Assembly: GCA_002753185.1 (NCBI GenBank)
Contig: PDZX01000002.1
Coordinates: 1 to 64,000, forward strand
Source: Magnetococcales bacterium WMHbin3
GTDB taxonomy: Bacteria; Pseudomonadota; Magnetococcia; Magnetococcales; Magnetaquicoccaceae
Direction of reading: 5' to 3'
Length of the DNA stretch: 64,000 nt
The translations under genes were made by a program, and so were the position numbers. Positions 47,370 to 58,704 of the stretch are shown one piece after another; within the stretch, counting starts at the first letter, position 1, and every line of letters begins with the position of its first letter. The notes below the pieces were generated by a model that was not told the origin of the DNA, did no database searches, and saw nothing but the letters and a program-made list of their open reading frames with translations.

Positions 47370-48235
47370 GTCACCCCCGGTTCCGCCAGGATCACGCAGG
47401 CGGGGTCGGCCTTGGCCCGCATCAGCGCCTTGTAGGCCGCCTGATTCAGGGCCACGGTGTGGTTGTGCTCCGGAAAGATCGCCACGCCGCAAGCCAGCCG
47501 GCAGGGGTACGCCTCGCCGTTCGTCGTGCAGCTCAGTTCCCCGAAGTGCCGGCGCACCTTTTCGATCACCTGGACTGCGGCGTTCCCGTCGGCTTCGTAC
47601 AGGAGCAGTCCGAAGCGGGAGCGGCCGAAGCGGCCCGCCACGTCGGTGCGCCGCAGATGCTCGCGCAACAGCCCGGCCAGATCGCGCAGGATCCTTTCCC
47701 CGGCCTCGGCGCCATGGCGCTCCTCGACCGTCTCGAACTCGACGATATCCAGCAGAACGAAGGCCATGGTCTGCTTGAGCCGTCTGGCCCGTTTCACCTC
47801 GCTTTCCAGAAAGGCCGCCAGATCGATGTAGCTGGAAAAGCCGCTGATGGGACAACACTCCACCGTCAGGGCATGGTCGCGCATCAATTCGTGATCCTGT
47901 TCGTAGATGCGCTGCGCCAGCTTGCGGATCAGGCGGTAGGCCAGGGAGGGGTCCTGATGCAGCCGGGCCAGAAAGGTCTTTTCGTCCAGTTGCAGGGCGC
48001 GCACCTCCGTCACCGCGCGTGCGGTGGCGATCCTTGCCCGGTTGGAGAAGAGGGAGATCTCGCCGAAGATCTCCCCTTCCCCCAGGGTATTCAAGTGGCG
48101 CGGGCCGTACTCGGACTCCATGACGATCTCCACTTCTCCCTTTTGGATCACGTACATGGCGCGTGCCGGCTCTCCCTGGAGAAAGATGGCCTCTCCGGGC
48201 GCGAAACGTTTGCCAAGTTCCCGTCCGCCCTTCAT
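47366..48235 (-). CDS. Cyclic-nucleotide-binding domain fused to degenerate GGDEF domain
   Basis: A 289-residue protein. Residues ~8-120 are a cNMP-binding (Crp-type) fold: GEAIFLQGEPARAMYVIQKGEVEIV and GEIFGEISLFSNRARIATARA, the latter being the phosphate-binding cassette. Residues ~130-285 follow a GGDEF layout (DLAAFLESEVKRARR, LLDIVEFETVEERHG), but the catalytic motif reads RFGRSRFGLLL, with GRSRF in place of GGDEF. It is therefore unlikely to make cyclic-di-GMP and may be a binding or structural domain. No helix-turn-helix is present. Overlaps the flavoprotein gene by four bases, so the two are co-expressed. Confidence 0.85.
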   Translation of the reverse strand: MKGGRELGKRFAPGEAIFLQGEPARAMYVIQKGEVEIVMESEYGPRHLNTLGEGEIFGEISLFSNRARIATARAVTEVRALQLDEKTFLARLHQDPSLAYRLIRKLAQRIYEQDHELMRDHALTVECCPISGFSSYIDLAAFLESEVKRARRLKQTMAFVLLDIVEFETVEERHGAEAGERILRDLAGLLREHLRRTDVAGRFGRSRFGLLLYEADGNAAVQVIEKVRRHFGELSCTTNGEAYPCRLACGVAIFPEHNHTVALNQAAYKALMRAKADPACVILAEPGVT

Positions 48236-48251
48236 GCTCCGGGTGTGCCGG

Positions 48252-50284
<2,033 letters not shown>

Positions 50285-50310
<26 letters not shown>

Positions 50311-51529
50311 CCTTGTCCAATTCGAACGCCTGGTGCAGGGTACGCACGGCCAGTTCCATGTATTTTTCGTCGATCACCACGGAGATCTTGATTTCCGAAG
50401 TGGAGATCATGCGGATGTTGATGTTGTCGGCGCTCAACGCCTTGAACATGCGGCGGGCCACCCCGGAGTGGGAGCGCATGCCGACGCCGATCACCGAGAC
50501 CTTGGCGATGTCGGGATTGCCGGTCACGTTGGTGGCGCCGATGCGGCCGACGGGTTCCTTCAGGATGGCCAGGGCCTGTTTGTAATCCCCCTTGGGCACG
50601 GTGAAGGTGACATCCGTGTCGCCGCTGCTGGCGGAGATGTTCTGGATGATCATGTCCACGTTGATGTTGGCATCGGCGAGAGTGCCGAAGATCAGGGCCG
50701 CCACCCCTGGTTTGTCCGGGACGCCCTGAACGGTGATCTGGGCTTCGTCCCGATTGAAAGCGATTGCGGAAACCACGACTTGTTCCATGACATCATCCTC
50801 TTTGGTCAACAGGGTTCCGGTTCCTTCTTCGAGGGAGGAGAGTACCCGCACCGGCACGTTGTATTTCATGGCCAGTTCCACGGAGCGGGTTTGCAGCACC
50901 TTGGCCCCCAGGGAGGCCATTTCGAGCATTTCCTCGTAGGAGATGCGATCCAGTTTGCGCGCCTTGGGCACGATGCGGGGATCGGTGGTGTAGACGCCGT
51001 CCACATCGGTGTAGATGTCGCAGAAGTCGGCCTCCAGGGCGGCGGCCAGGGCGACCGCCGAGGTGTCGGAGCCGCCCCTGCCCAGGGTGGTGACCGACCC
51101 CTCCTGGTCCATGCCCTGGAAGCCCGCCACCACCACGATGCGGCCCTCGGCGAGGTCCGCGCGGATCTTTTCGGACTCCACGTCGAGGATGCGGGCCTTG
51201 GAGTGGACGCTGTCGGTGACGAAGCGGACCTGCCACCCCTGATAGGAGCGGGCCGGGACCCCCAGGGATTCGATGGCGATGGCGAGCAGGCCGATGGAGA
51301 CCTGTTCGCCGGTGGAGACCACCACATCGTACTCCCGTTTGCTGTAGTTCCCACCGGAGAGGTCTTCCACCAGGGCGACGAGGCGGTTGGTTTCGCCGGA
51401 CATGGCCGAGACCGTCACCACCACCTGATTGCCGGCCCGGTGCGCCTTGATCGCCCTGGCGGCCACGTTGCGGATGCGGTCCAGGGTGCCAACCGAGGTG
51501 CCGCCATATTTTTGTACGATCAGACTCAC
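50285..51529 (-). CDS. lysC: Aspartokinase
   Basis: LysC phosphorylates aspartate, the first step toward lysine, threonine, methionine and diaminopimelate. The 414 residues start [13 protein letters not shown] after a GTG, have [16 protein letters not shown] with the active-site Asp, and end in two ACT domains (residues ~265-410) for feedback control. This is the monofunctional alpha/beta-type aspartokinase. GAGG upstream supports the GTG at 51529. Confidence 0.95.
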
Positions 51530-51551
51530 GGTTCGTTCAACCTCGCATGGT

Positions 51552-52196
51552 TTAGAGCCGGAATGCCTCGCCGGTCTCGAAGCCCGGCAGGAGGGGGGCC
51601 ATGGTGTCGAAGAGGGGTTCCTGGCGGAAGGATCCCCCATGGATGCGCTTGGCGTTCATGGCCACGTCGTCGGCGTTGCCGACGATGCCGGCCAGGACGC
51701 CATCGGGGCGCAGTTGGCCAAGCAGGTGGTAGGGGATGGCCGGGACCGCGCCGCACAGGAGGATGGCGTCGAATTTCTCCCCTTCGGGCCAGCCGTCGGC
51801 CAGGGGGCCGACCTTCCAGGTGACCCGTTCCCGGTCGGTGAGGGCGGCGCCGCGTTCGGCCAGGGCGGGGTCGGACTCCAGGGCGTGGACCTGGGCGCCC
51901 ATGGTTCCGATCAGGGCTGCCTCGTAGCCGCTGCCGGCGCCGATCACCAGGACCCGTTTGCCGTTGGTCACCCCCAGGGCATCGATCAGCCAGCCGGCCT
52001 GCAGGGGGGTGAGGGAGTGTCGTCCCGCGTCGTTCCAGGGGACCGGGGTGTCCATGTAGGCCAGTTCCCGATGGCTGGGCGCCACGAACTCCTCTCGCGG
52101 GACACGCATCATCCCGGCCAGCAGGGCGGGATCGCGGACCATGTTGGGGACCGCTTGTGATTTGACCATGTTGATTCGCGCCTGGGTATGATCCAT
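51552..52196 (-). CDS. Protein-L-isoaspartate O-methyltransferase family protein
   Basis: A 214-residue SAM-dependent methyltransferase. [17 protein letters not shown] is SAM motif I, and the N-terminal [21 protein letters not shown] corresponds to the PIMT substrate-side region (REVFVP...AYxD). Canonical PCMT repairs isoaspartyl residues; this branch, common in alphaproteobacteria, diverges at motif I (IGAGSGYEA for EIGTGSGYQA), so repair activity is probable, not certain. GAGGA upstream favours the ATG at 52196 over 52205. Confidence 0.8.
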   Translation of the reverse strand: MDHTQARINMVKSQAVPNMVRDPALLAGMMRVPREEFVAPSHRELAYMDTPVPWNDAGRHSLTPLQAGWLIDALGVTNGKRVLVIGAGSGYEAALIGTMGAQVHALESDPALAERGAALTDRERVTWKVGPLADGWPEGEKFDAILLCGAVPAIPYHLLGQLRPDGVLAGIVGNADDVAMNAKRIHGGSFRQEPLFDTMAPLLPGFETGEAFRL

Positions 52197-52212
52197 CGCC
52201 TTCATTCCTCTG

Positions 52213-52944
52213 TTAGCAGTCAGAAATCCTGAAATCGTTATATGCCAACCCGTCACCGAATGCAAACCGGTTTTTCCATGCCAGTCGCGCGGCGCTCAGG
52301 CGATCGGGGGTGCCGATATCCGCCCAGAAGCCGGCCAGGGGGATGCCGAACAGGCGGCCCGTAGCCATGGCGTCGTCGTAGAAGCGGTTCAGGGAGAAGG
52401 GTTCCACCGGATAATCGAGCAGCGCCTTGGGGTTGAGCATCTGCAAGCCGGAGTAGAGCAGCCCTTCGCCCGTGCGGGTGGCCCGATGCAGGCGGCCATC
52501 CCGATCCGGAAGAAAATCGCCGCGCGGCGTCCCGGCGGGGGTGTGTACCAGTCCCAGAAGGCCATCCATGCGTGCCGGGTCGAAGCCATGGATCAGCGGG
52601 GCGAGGTCCATGTGCCAGGCCACGTCGCCATTGACGGCCAGGAAGGGGTGTTCCCCCAACAGGGGCAGGGCCATGCGCACCCCGCCGCCGGTATCCATCA
52701 ACTCGGCCTCACGCGACCAGAATACCCGCACACCGTACGCCGCGCCATCCCCGATGGGCTGCGTGATCTTTTCCGCCAGGTGATGGACGTTGATCACCAC
52801 CCGTTCCGGTTGCAGCGTGGCGAGTTGCAGCAGGGTTTGTTCCAGCAAGGGCCGACCTCCCATCTCCACCATGGGTTTTGGCACGGAGTCGGTGAGGGGG
52901 CGGAGTCGCTTGCCCAGTCCGGCGGCCAGGACCATGGCGTTCAT
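52213..52944 (-). CDS. murU: N-acetylmuramate 1-phosphate uridylyltransferase (MurU-like)
   Basis: A 243-residue nucleotidyltransferase with MVLAAGLGKRLRPLTDSVPKPM as signature and FLAVNGDVAWHMDLAP for the metal site. Family members make dTDP-, GDP- or UDP-sugars; the direct pairing with an AmgK-like kinase, overlapping by four bases, identifies it as MurU of the anabolic cell-wall recycling route, which turns MurNAc 1-P into UDP-MurNAc. This bypasses MurA, the fosfomycin target. Confidence 0.87.
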   Translation of the reverse strand: MNAMVLAAGLGKRLRPLTDSVPKPMVEMGGRPLLEQTLLQLATLQPERVVINVHHLAEKITQPIGDGAAYGVRVFWSREAELMDTGGGVRMALPLLGEHPFLAVNGDVAWHMDLAPLIHGFDPARMDGLLGLVHTPAGTPRGDFLPDRDGRLHRATRTGEGLLYSGLQMLNPKALLDYPVEPFSLNRFYDDAMATGRLFGIPLAGFWADIGTPDRLSAARLAWKNRFAFGDGLAYNDFRISDC

Positions 52945-53951
52945 GTCGTCCCCTCCGCCGGGGCGAAGCGGTCGATCAGTCGTTCCAGCCGGGCCAGTTC
53001 CGGGTATTTTATCAGGTTTTCGCGGATGTATCCCATGGTGCGCGGGATGTCGTTGAGGTAGCCGTGTTTGCCGTCGCGCCGGGAGAGGCGGCCAAAGATG
53101 CCCACCGCCTTGAGATTGCGCTGGATCGACATCCAGTCGAAATCTTTTTGCAATTGCGCGCGGTCCACCTTGTAGATGCGGCGGATGCGTTCGTCGGCGA
53201 ACCACCAATCCATGACCTGCGCGCGGAAGGGGGCGTCCCAGGCGACGTAGCAATCCCGCAGCAGGCTGGCCAGGTCGTAGGTGACCGGTCCCATGACCGC
53301 GTCCTGGAAGTCGAGCACTCCCACCCGGTCGTCGTGCCACATCAGGTTGCGGCTGTGGTAGTCCCGGTGGACGAAGGTCCAGGGTTGGGTCAGGATGCCG
53401 TCGAGCAGGGTATCGAAGGCCGCGTCGAAGGCCTGGCGTTCTTCCGGGGGGATGGGCGTGGCGAGAATCCCTTCCACGTACCAGTCGGTGAAGAGGGCCA
53501 GTTCGCGGCGCAGCATGGCGTCATCGAAGGGGCGGTCGTGGGCGATGCAGGAGCCGTCCCTGGGGGTGGCCTGCATGGCGAGCAGGGTTTCCACGGCGGG
53601 CCGGTAGAGGGTTTCCGGGGCGATTCCGGCTTCCAGGGCCTTGAGAAAGGTGACATCCCCGAAGTCTTCCAGGAGGATATGTCCGGTGGCGACGTGCGCC
53701 TCCACCACCTGCGGCACCCGGACCCCGTGAGGATGCAGGAAGCGGGCGATGTCCACGAACGGGCGCGAGTCCTCCTTGTCGGGCGGGGCGTCCATGAAGA
53801 TGAATTTTCCCCCGGTCGACTCCGCGCGGAAGTAGCGGCGGAACGAGGCGTCGCCGGCCACCGGGGTCACGGTGACCTCCCTGCCCAGAATTGCCCGCAA
53901 AAAATCCATGGCCGCGTCATCGACAAGGGCTTGGGGGGTGGCAACACTCAT
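52941..53951 (-). CDS. amgK: Anomeric MurNAc/GlcNAc kinase (AmgK-like)
   Basis: A 336-residue aminoglycoside-phosphotransferase-fold kinase. TFVHRDYHSRNLMWH is the catalytic Brenner motif and VLDFQDAVMGPVTYDLASLL the metal-binding segment. AmgK phosphorylates C1 of MurNAc released during peptidoglycan turnover. It is upstream of murU with a four-base overlap, as in Pseudomonas and many proteobacteria. AAGGA seven bases before the ATG at 53951 fixes the start. Confidence 0.88.
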   Translation of the reverse strand: MSVATPQALVDDAAMDFLRAILGREVTVTPVAGDASFRRYFRAESTGGKFIFMDAPPDKEDSRPFVDIARFLHPHGVRVPQVVEAHVATGHILLEDFGDVTFLKALEAGIAPETLYRPAVETLLAMQATPRDGSCIAHDRPFDDAMLRRELALFTDWYVEGILATPIPPEERQAFDAAFDTLLDGILTQPWTFVHRDYHSRNLMWHDDRVGVLDFQDAVMGPVTYDLASLLRDCYVAWDAPFRAQVMDWWFADERIRRIYKVDRAQLQKDFDWMSIQRNLKAVGIFGRLSRRDGKHGYLNDIPRTMGYIRENLIKYPELARLERLIDRFAPAEGTT

Positions 53952-54164
53952 GGAGCATCCTTTCTCAATCGCCTGGCACACTGCCTTGGAGACACAATAT
54001 GCGCAAGTATAGCCGATTCCCGTCCGCTTTGTGAAGGCGGATTCGTCGCGGGCGCCGGGCAATCGCATTTGAAATTTGTCTGACGTTTTCGATACCGCGA
54101 ATGGCCAGTCACGGAGGTCTTGACACAAAAAAGGAGTTGGCTGCGATGAAAACGTGATCGACCA

Positions 54165-54452
54165 TCACTCCGGCGGCGTCAGCAGTCTCGCTCCGTGCCA
54201 GACGGTGATCATCCAGACGCTCTCGCCGATCACCCGGTAGATGAATCGATAGGGCGGAACGATCACCTCCCGGTGTGGAAGATCGGGAAATTCGGGCAGG
54301 GAGCGCCCCGAGTTCGGAAATTGCCTTAACCGTTCCAAACTCTGATTGGCGCGGTGGAAATAATCACTGGCCGCTTTTGGATTTTCGCGCTGGATATATT
54401 CGATGGCTGCAAGGAATTCGGAACGCGCAGTGGTCGTGAAGCGCAGTTTCAT
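54165..54452 (-). CDS. RelE/ParE-family toxin
   Basis: A 95-residue toxin-like protein. FTTTARSEFLAAIEYIQRENPKAA is the N-terminal helix pair of the ParE/RelE superfamily, followed by FPNSGRSLPEF and REVIVPPYRFIYRV, the ParE-type central strands; WHGARLL ends the fold. ParE members poison gyrase while RelE members cut mRNA; the sequence looks more ParE-like. The start overlaps the antitoxin stop by four bases. Confidence 0.85.
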   Translation of the reverse strand: MKLRFTTTARSEFLAAIEYIQRENPKAASDYFHRANQSLERLRQFPNSGRSLPEFPDLPHREVIVPPYRFIYRVIGESVWMITVWHGARLLTPPE

Positions 54453-54730
54453 GCGGACTTGTCACGCAGCAGATCGGCGGCATCGGCCAGCACCTCCTCC
54501 AAATCATGGCCGCAGCCGCTCTGAATCTCCTGTTCGCCTTTGGCGAGCCGCCGCAACAAAAGGCGCTCCTCTTCGGCGCGCTCATAGGTCGCGACGCTCA
54601 TCAATACCGCCGCAGCCCTTCCCTTCCGGGTGATGACGATGGGAGCGCCGGAATGCTCCAGACGCTCGAGGGTGGCAGCGGCGTCCTGACGCAAATCGGA
54701 TACGGGTACCCTGTTGGAAAGGACGGTCAT
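54449..54730 (-). CDS. Phd/YefM-family antitoxin
   Basis: A 93-residue protein with the Phd/YefM fold: VPVSDLRQDAAATLERLEHSGAPIVITRKGRAAAVLMSVATYER (in part). The C-terminal part is a long helix that should wrap the toxin. It comes first in the operon, as usual, and is expected to repress its own promoter. GAGGT five bases upstream supports the ATG at 54730. Confidence 0.87.
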   Translation of the reverse strand: MTVLSNRVPVSDLRQDAAATLERLEHSGAPIVITRKGRAAAVLMSVATYERAEEERLLLRRLAKGEQEIQSGCGHDLEEVLADAADLLRDKSA

Positions 54731-54765
54731 TGTCACCTCTTGTTGTACGTATTGGTGGTAACGTC

Positions 54766-54794
54766 AGAGTAACCGTAAATCTCATTCAAGGCAA
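54766..54794 (-). promoter_or_regulatory. Sigma-70 promoter of the toxin-antitoxin pair
   Basis: On the minus strand TTGCCT and TACTCT are 17 bases apart, with the -10 about 35 bases before the antitoxin start. The Phd-type antitoxin probably binds here. Confidence 0.55.
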
Positions 54795-54868
54795 GCAAAA
54801 CCACTTGTGAAACCGGGCAATCGCATGTGATCGAGTGCTTAAGCTCCGGTGACCCGCGCCTGGCCCTT

Positions 54869-57277
54869 TCAGACCATCGGCCCGTCGTTGCCCCCGCGCC
54901 CCAGGGCCGCCTCGATGTAGAACGCATCCAACTGCAAGAAAAGATCCTCGCGCAGTCGATTGAAATGGCGCATGGAAGCGACCGCGTCCTTGCCGGCCTT
55001 GTGGTCGCGGATGATCTGGCTGGCCAGTTCGTGTACCTTGCGATGCACCAGGTCCACCTCCCGGTAGCTGGGCAGCGCGGCGAAACGGCCCCCCCCCTCT
55101 GGTGAGAAAAACCACTTGCCCAGTTGGCAGGAGTGGTCGTCCACCGCCTCCTGTTCCGACATGTCGCTCTGACCGGTCAACAGGTCCTCCAGTTTTTGCA
55201 GCCAGGCCAGATGCGCGGCCTTGACCTTCAGCATGTCGAAGGGAGGCTCGCCGATTTTCAGCCGCGACTGAACCTCCTGCAAACGATGCGCGACACTGCC
55301 CAGGGCTTCGATCAACAGGCCGATGGTATTGTTGGACGATTGCAGCCGATGCACCGCCCGCACCGCTTCTTCCATGTGCCCGTCCATCTCCCGCGAGGCG
55401 TTCAGCGTGTCGGACATCACCCGCAACATGGCATGCGCCAGTTGGTTGGATTGCTCCGCCTGTTGCGCCGTGACGCCGATGGCCCCGTTCATCCGTTCGG
55501 CGGTCCTGGCCAGATCATGCGAGCCTTCCCCAAGCTCGCTAGCGGTGCGCGCGATCTCCTGCACCGCCAGACCGACCTCCTGGGCACTGCGCGTCACCAC
55601 GTCCGACGCCTGTTCGACCCCGGCCATCGACTGGGTGATCTCGTTGGAGGCCATGGCCTGCTCGTCCGCCGCTCCCGCGATGTCCCGGTTGACCACCCCC
55701 AACCGCTCGATTGTTTTGGTGATCTCCTTGACCATCTCCGCCGCATCGACGGCATGGGTCTGGATCTCGCGCACCCGGTTGCCGATATCCTCGGTCGCCT
55801 CCGCCGTCTGCCGCGCCAGCGCCTTGACCTCGTTGGCCACCACCGCGAACCCCTTGCCGGACTCGCCAGCCCCCGCCGCCTCGATGGAGGCGTTCAGGGC
55901 CAGCATGTTGGTCTGTTCCGCGATGTTGTTGATGGTCTGCACGATCTGCCCCACCTGCTGCGCGGATTCGGTCAGTTTCTCCATCACGACATGGCCGGCG
56001 TGCGCCCGATCGATGGCCCGTCCCGCCTCGCTCTCGGCGGTCCTGCAGCGCTCGCGCACGTCCTCCTGGCTCTCGGTCAACCGGTTCATGCTCTCCGCGA
56101 CCCTGGTGATCATCTGGCTCACCTCCTGGAGGCTCCGGTTCACCGCCGCGACATTGGTGCTCATCTCCTCGGCGGCCGCCGCCAGGGTCGAGGTGTTGCC
56201 GCTGCCCAGCGCGGCAGAGGAGGCCACCCGGCCCGCCGCATCCCGCAACTCGTCCACCAGTTGTCCCACTTTGGTCATCGAACTCACGATGCTTTCGGCG
56301 CCGGTCTTGACATCCTCGCGGATCAATCCCGCCAGCCTGTGGTTGCCGGCGCTGGTCGCCTTCGTGATCCGGCTGACCTGGTCCGATACCGCTTCCATCC
56401 GTTCCACCGCCTGGTGGATCTGCTCGCTGACCGGCGGCAGCGTGGTGCCGCCCTGCAGACGAACGTGCATCACCATTTCGCGCAGTCCGGCGGCCATTTG
56501 TTCGACCTCGGCCAGGATCCCCACGCTCTTGTCGCCGTTTTGGACGACATTAAGGTCGCCAGCGGCGATGCGGGCCACGATCCCGCTCACCTGGGACGGT
56601 TCCCCGCCGACCTGTCCCATCACCCGTTGCAGGCCGTACCAGGCGGAAATCAGGGAGAGCACGGTCAGGATCCCGAACAGCCACAACGCCCACTGCATGA
56701 GACGACCGGATTTTCCCCCCACCTCGGTCTTCAGGGTGTCGGTTTTCTTTTCGCTGCGCTCCCGCATCGCCTCCAGGAGCGGTTCGATACGATGGATCGT
56801 GGCCCTCATCGCATCGGCCTTCGGCTTGGTCTGTTCCTGCGGCGCGTTTTGCAGGATGGCCTTGGCCAGTTCCTGGAACTCGGCGAGATATTTCATGGAC
56901 AACTCGCGGATCTGACGCGCCGCCTCGATATCCTCCTGGCTGGCGATCAGGGGGTGTCCGGCCAGTTCCGTGGCCTCGCCCGCCATTTTTTCCAGGTCGG
57001 TCACCACCTTGCCGACCTGTTCGATGTATTTGGCATCCTTGCGCATCAGGAAATCCTTTTCACTCCGGCGCGCTTGCAGCATCAGGATGTTCATGATGTG
57101 GGCCAGATCGTTCATCCGTCCGGCCACCTGGAGAATCCCCTCGTACCCCGACACCGAGGTGCGCAGGGCATGGATCAGCATGTTGCCGCTTATCATGGAA
57201 GAAAGCGTCAGCGACACCACCACGGCGATCATGGTGGCGCGCAATCCCCAGGCGCGCATGTCGAACCATCTTCGCAT
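54869..57277 (-). CDS. Methyl-accepting chemotaxis protein with C-terminal CZB domain
   Basis: An 802-residue chemoreceptor. A membrane segment at ~residues 12-36 and a second at ~192-212 flank a periplasmic helical sensor domain. HAMP-like sequence (ARIAAGDLNVV) follows, then a long signalling coiled coil with the hairpin tip IVQTINNIAEQTNMLALNASIEAAGAGESGKGFAVVANEVKALA (in part). The C-terminal ~110 residues are a chemoreceptor zinc-binding (CZB) domain with HLAWLQKLEDLL, HSCQLGKWFF and VHRKVHELA, giving the His/Cys zinc ligands. It may respond to zinc or hypochlorous acid as other CZB receptors do. GAGGGG before the ATG supports the start. Confidence 0.92.
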   Translation of the reverse strand: MRRWFDMRAWGLRATMIAVVVSLTLSSMISGNMLIHALRTSVSGYEGILQVAGRMNDLAHIMNILMLQARRSEKDFLMRKDAKYIEQVGKVVTDLEKMAGEATELAGHPLIASQEDIEAARQIRELSMKYLAEFQELAKAILQNAPQEQTKPKADAMRATIHRIEPLLEAMRERSEKKTDTLKTEVGGKSGRLMQWALWLFGILTVLSLISAWYGLQRVMGQVGGEPSQVSGIVARIAAGDLNVVQNGDKSVGILAEVEQMAAGLREMVMHVRLQGGTTLPPVSEQIHQAVERMEAVSDQVSRITKATSAGNHRLAGLIREDVKTGAESIVSSMTKVGQLVDELRDAAGRVASSAALGSGNTSTLAAAAEEMSTNVAAVNRSLQEVSQMITRVAESMNRLTESQEDVRERCRTAESEAGRAIDRAHAGHVVMEKLTESAQQVGQIVQTINNIAEQTNMLALNASIEAAGAGESGKGFAVVANEVKALARQTAEATEDIGNRVREIQTHAVDAAEMVKEITKTIERLGVVNRDIAGAADEQAMASNEITQSMAGVEQASDVVTRSAQEVGLAVQEIARTASELGEGSHDLARTAERMNGAIGVTAQQAEQSNQLAHAMLRVMSDTLNASREMDGHMEEAVRAVHRLQSSNNTIGLLIEALGSVAHRLQEVQSRLKIGEPPFDMLKVKAAHLAWLQKLEDLLTGQSDMSEQEAVDDHSCQLGKWFFSPEGGGRFAALPSYREVDLVHRKVHELASQIIRDHKAGKDAVASMRHFNRLREDLFLQLDAFYIEAALGRGGNDGPMV

Positions 57278-57319
57278 TTCGATCCCCTCGAATGATTATA
57301 CGTTCATCCCGATGTTGCA

Positions 57320-57348
57320 GTTATACTTGCCGCATCCGTGATAGTCAA
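57320..57348 (-). promoter_or_regulatory. Sigma-70 promoter of the chemoreceptor gene
   Basis: Minus-strand TTGACT and TATAAC with a 17-base spacer lie 43 bases before the chemoreceptor ATG. It is a standard housekeeping promoter rather than a flagellar sigma-28 type. Confidence 0.7.
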
Positions 57349-57353
57349 CGGAT
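57334..57353. promoter_or_regulatory. Operator-like inverted repeat over the -35 box
   Basis: ATCCGT and ACGGAT form a 6-bp inverted repeat with 8 bases between, covering the -35 element of the chemoreceptor promoter. A repressor bound there would block RNA polymerase. The match is short, so chance is possible. Confidence 0.4.
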
Positions 57354-57464
57354 ATTGATTGATCCGGCCATGGCGTCATCTCCTGGACGGCAAGGCCAAG
57401 AGGGATTATCATGAGTGGGTTGGATGGCGCATGACGGCTTTTTTTCGATTCGGGAGACAAACGC

Positions 57465-58211
57465 ATGGCAGGACACAGCAAATGGGCCAATATCAAGATC
57501 CGCAAGGGCGCTCAGGATGCCAAGCGGGGCAAGGTCTTCACCAAGCTCATCCGTGAGATCACCACCGCCGCCCGGCTCGGCGGCGGCGAGCCGTCGTTCA
57601 ATCCCAGGCTGCGCGCCGCGATCCTGGCCGCACGCGCCCAGAACCTGCCCAAGGATACCATGGACAAGGCCATCAAGCGCGGCGCCGGGGCCGAGGAGGG
57701 GACCGACTTCAAGGAGGTCCGCTTCGAGGGCTATGGCCCCGCCGGCGTGGCCATCATCGTGGATACCCTCTCCGACAACAACAACCGCACCGTGGCCGAT
57801 GTCCGGCATATTTTCAGCAAGTATGGCGGCAATATGGGTTCGGCGGGGTGCGTGGCCTATCTCTTCGACAAGAAGGGGGTGCTCCTCTTCACCGGGGTTG
57901 CGGAGGAGTCCTTGATGGAAGCCGCCCTGGAGGCCGGGGCCGAGGACATGATCGCCGACGGCGGCGATTTCGAGGTGATCACCGCCCCGGACCAGTTCGA
58001 GAGCGTGCGCGAGGCCCTGGCCGCCGCCGGTTTCGCCAATCCGGTCTCCGCCGAGTTGACCCTGCGTCCGCAAAACACCGTCACGCTCCGGGACGAGAAG
58101 CATGCCGCGACACTGCTGAAACTGCTCGACATGCTGGAGGACAACGACGACGTCCAGAAGGTGTACGCCAACTTCGACATCCCGGAAGACATCATGGAAC
58201 GGCTGGGTTGA
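57465..58211 (+). CDS. yebC: YebC/PmpR-family regulatory protein (TACO1 family)
   Basis: A 248-residue protein with the invariant start MAGHSKWANIKIRKGAQDAKRGK and KLIREITTAARLGGGEP (both in part). YebC members have been described as transcription regulators and, more recently, as translation factors easing ribosome stalling at proline runs; several Pro-rich proteins are encoded in this window. It precedes ruvC, the usual neighbour. GGGAG upstream supports the ATG. Confidence 0.95.
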   Translation: MAGHSKWANIKIRKGAQDAKRGKVFTKLIREITTAARLGGGEPSFNPRLRAAILAARAQNLPKDTMDKAIKRGAGAEEGTDFKEVRFEGYGPAGVAIIVDTLSDNNNRTVADVRHIFSKYGGNMGSAGCVAYLFDKKGVLLFTGVAEESLMEAALEAGAEDMIADGGDFEVITAPDQFESVREALAAAGFANPVSAELTLRPQNTVTLRDEKHAATLLKLLDMLEDNDDVQKVYANFDIPEDIMERLG

Positions 58212-58215
58212 TCCG

Positions 58216-58704
58216 GTGACGCGCGTCCTGGGCATCGATCCCGGCACCACGGTCACCGGGTGGGGGGTGGTGGAGCCGAACGGTTCCGGGTTCCGGCATG
58301 TGGCCCACGGCTCCATCCGTACTTCCGCCGACACCCCGCTGCCCGCCCGCCTGGAACGGATCTTCTCCGGACTGATCGAGGTGATTCGTTTGCATCGGCC
58401 CCAGGTTGTGAGCATCGAGGAGATCTTCGTCTCGGTGAACGTGCAAAGCGCCCTCAAGCTGGGCCATGCGCGGGGCTGCGCCATCGTGGCGGCTGCCTCT
58501 CAAGGATTGCCGGTCTTCGAATACGGCGCCCTGCAAATCAAGAAGGCCACGGTGGGTTTCGGCAAGGCGGAAAAACAGCAGGTCCAGGCCATGGTCAAGC
58601 TGTTGCTGGCCCTGCCCGATCCGCCCCCACAGGATGCCGCCGACGCCCTGGCCGGCGCTTTGTGTCATCTGCAACACGCTTCCGGGAACCGGAGACCCTC
58701 ATGA
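58216..58704 (+). CDS. ruvC: Crossover junction endodeoxyribonuclease RuvC
   Basis: RuvC cuts Holliday junctions. The 162 residues have RVLGIDPGTTVTGWG with the first catalytic Asp (Asp8), SIEEIFVSVN with the Glu, and PQDAADALAGALCH with the C-terminal Asp pair. GTG start, four bases after the yebC stop. First of the ruvCAB set. Confidence 0.96.
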   Translation: MTRVLGIDPGTTVTGWGVVEPNGSGFRHVAHGSIRTSADTPLPARLERIFSGLIEVIRLHRPQVVSIEEIFVSVNVQSALKLGHARGCAIVAAASQGLPVFEYGALQIKKATVGFGKAEKQQVQAMVKLLLALPDPPPQDAADALAGALCHLQHASGNRRPS

